Positions 12,511 to 12,629 of a stretch of DNA of 12,629 bases are shown here, in pieces. The stretch is taken from NCBI GenBank assembly GCA_026770585.1, contig MU646557.1, positions 373,171 to 385,799 on the forward strand, read 5' to 3'. The notes below the pieces were generated by a model, which ran no database searches, was not told the DNA's origin, and was given only the letters and a program-made list of their open reading frames with translations. Positions within the stretch are counted from its first letter, which is position 1. The number at the start of each line of letters is the position of its first letter. Source of the DNA: Baffinella frigidus. Its lineage: Eukaryota > Cryptophyceae > Cryptomonadales > Baffinellaceae. Both the position numbers and the translations under genes were made by a program.

Positions 12511-12629
12511 CTCTCTGTGTGGGTAGCTAGGGTCCAAGGGCCCTCGTTTCAGTAAACCTAACGAAAGACAAGAGACTCCTCGTGACACGTGGGGCTTGTA
12601 GCGTTCAGACTCTGTCTCAGTCACTCTGG
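12511..12629 (+). other. 3' flank or UTR
   Basis: Unique sequence after the stop. I see neither AATAAA nor the green-algal TGTAA polyadenylation signal within these 119 bases, so the transcript probably ends outside the window or uses a different signal. Confidence 0.6.

Noticed and set aside
941-12510. Bacterial or contaminating acs gene
   Set aside because: The coding sequence is split by 15 introns with consistent phases and splice sites. A bacterial gene would be continuous.

Overview
The window carries the 3' two-thirds of one nuclear gene of a eukaryote, on the + strand, for AMP-forming acetyl-CoA synthetase (ACS, EC 6.2.1.1). Sixteen exons (941-12510) join in frame to exactly 478 codons: 477 residues plus a TAG stop. 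Only about 12% of the span is coding. ACS enzymes are usually about 650 residues, so roughly the first 170-190 residues, and any targeting peptide, lie upstream of the window. No second gene, tRNA, rRNA or CRISPR array is visible.

Organism: 15 spliceosomal introns, very GC-rich third codon positions in exons, and repeated blocks of the plant/algal telomere heptamer (CCCTAAA on this strand). These suggest a large-genome alga or protist. A green-lineage alga of prasinophyte type is my first guess. A dinoflagellate is the alternative, since dinoflagellates share the heptamer, degenerate 5' splice sites and a G after the acceptor AG. The species cannot be fixed from the sequence alone.

Layout: 1-940 is upstream intron with minisatellites and a foldback. 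941-2190 holds exons 1-2. 2191-5169 holds exons 3-7, separated by telomere-like introns, a GGGTGCT-rich intron and hairpin elements. 5170-7484 holds exons 8-10 with conspicuous duplicated exon edges. 7485-9087 holds exons 11-13. 9088-11547 holds two long introns around exon 14, with decoy exon copies and foldback elements. 11548-12510 holds exons 15-16. 12511-12629 is 3' flank.

The outstanding feature is in the introns. Most contain degenerate partial copies of the neighbouring exon edge together with its splice site. Copies of an exon's 5' edge lie in the intron upstream of it, and copies of a 3' edge lie downstream, as expected from repeated short tandem duplications across splice junctions. 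Several copies keep a usable AG acceptor, one opens a possible alternative last exon, and their differences from the true exons look enriched for synonymous changes. A second theme is telomere-like repeats that fill whole introns and abut splice sites. A third is a family of foldback elements sharing a CCTACGGTAGG core. One copied piece of exon 13 lies inverted more than 3 kb away, in the last intron.
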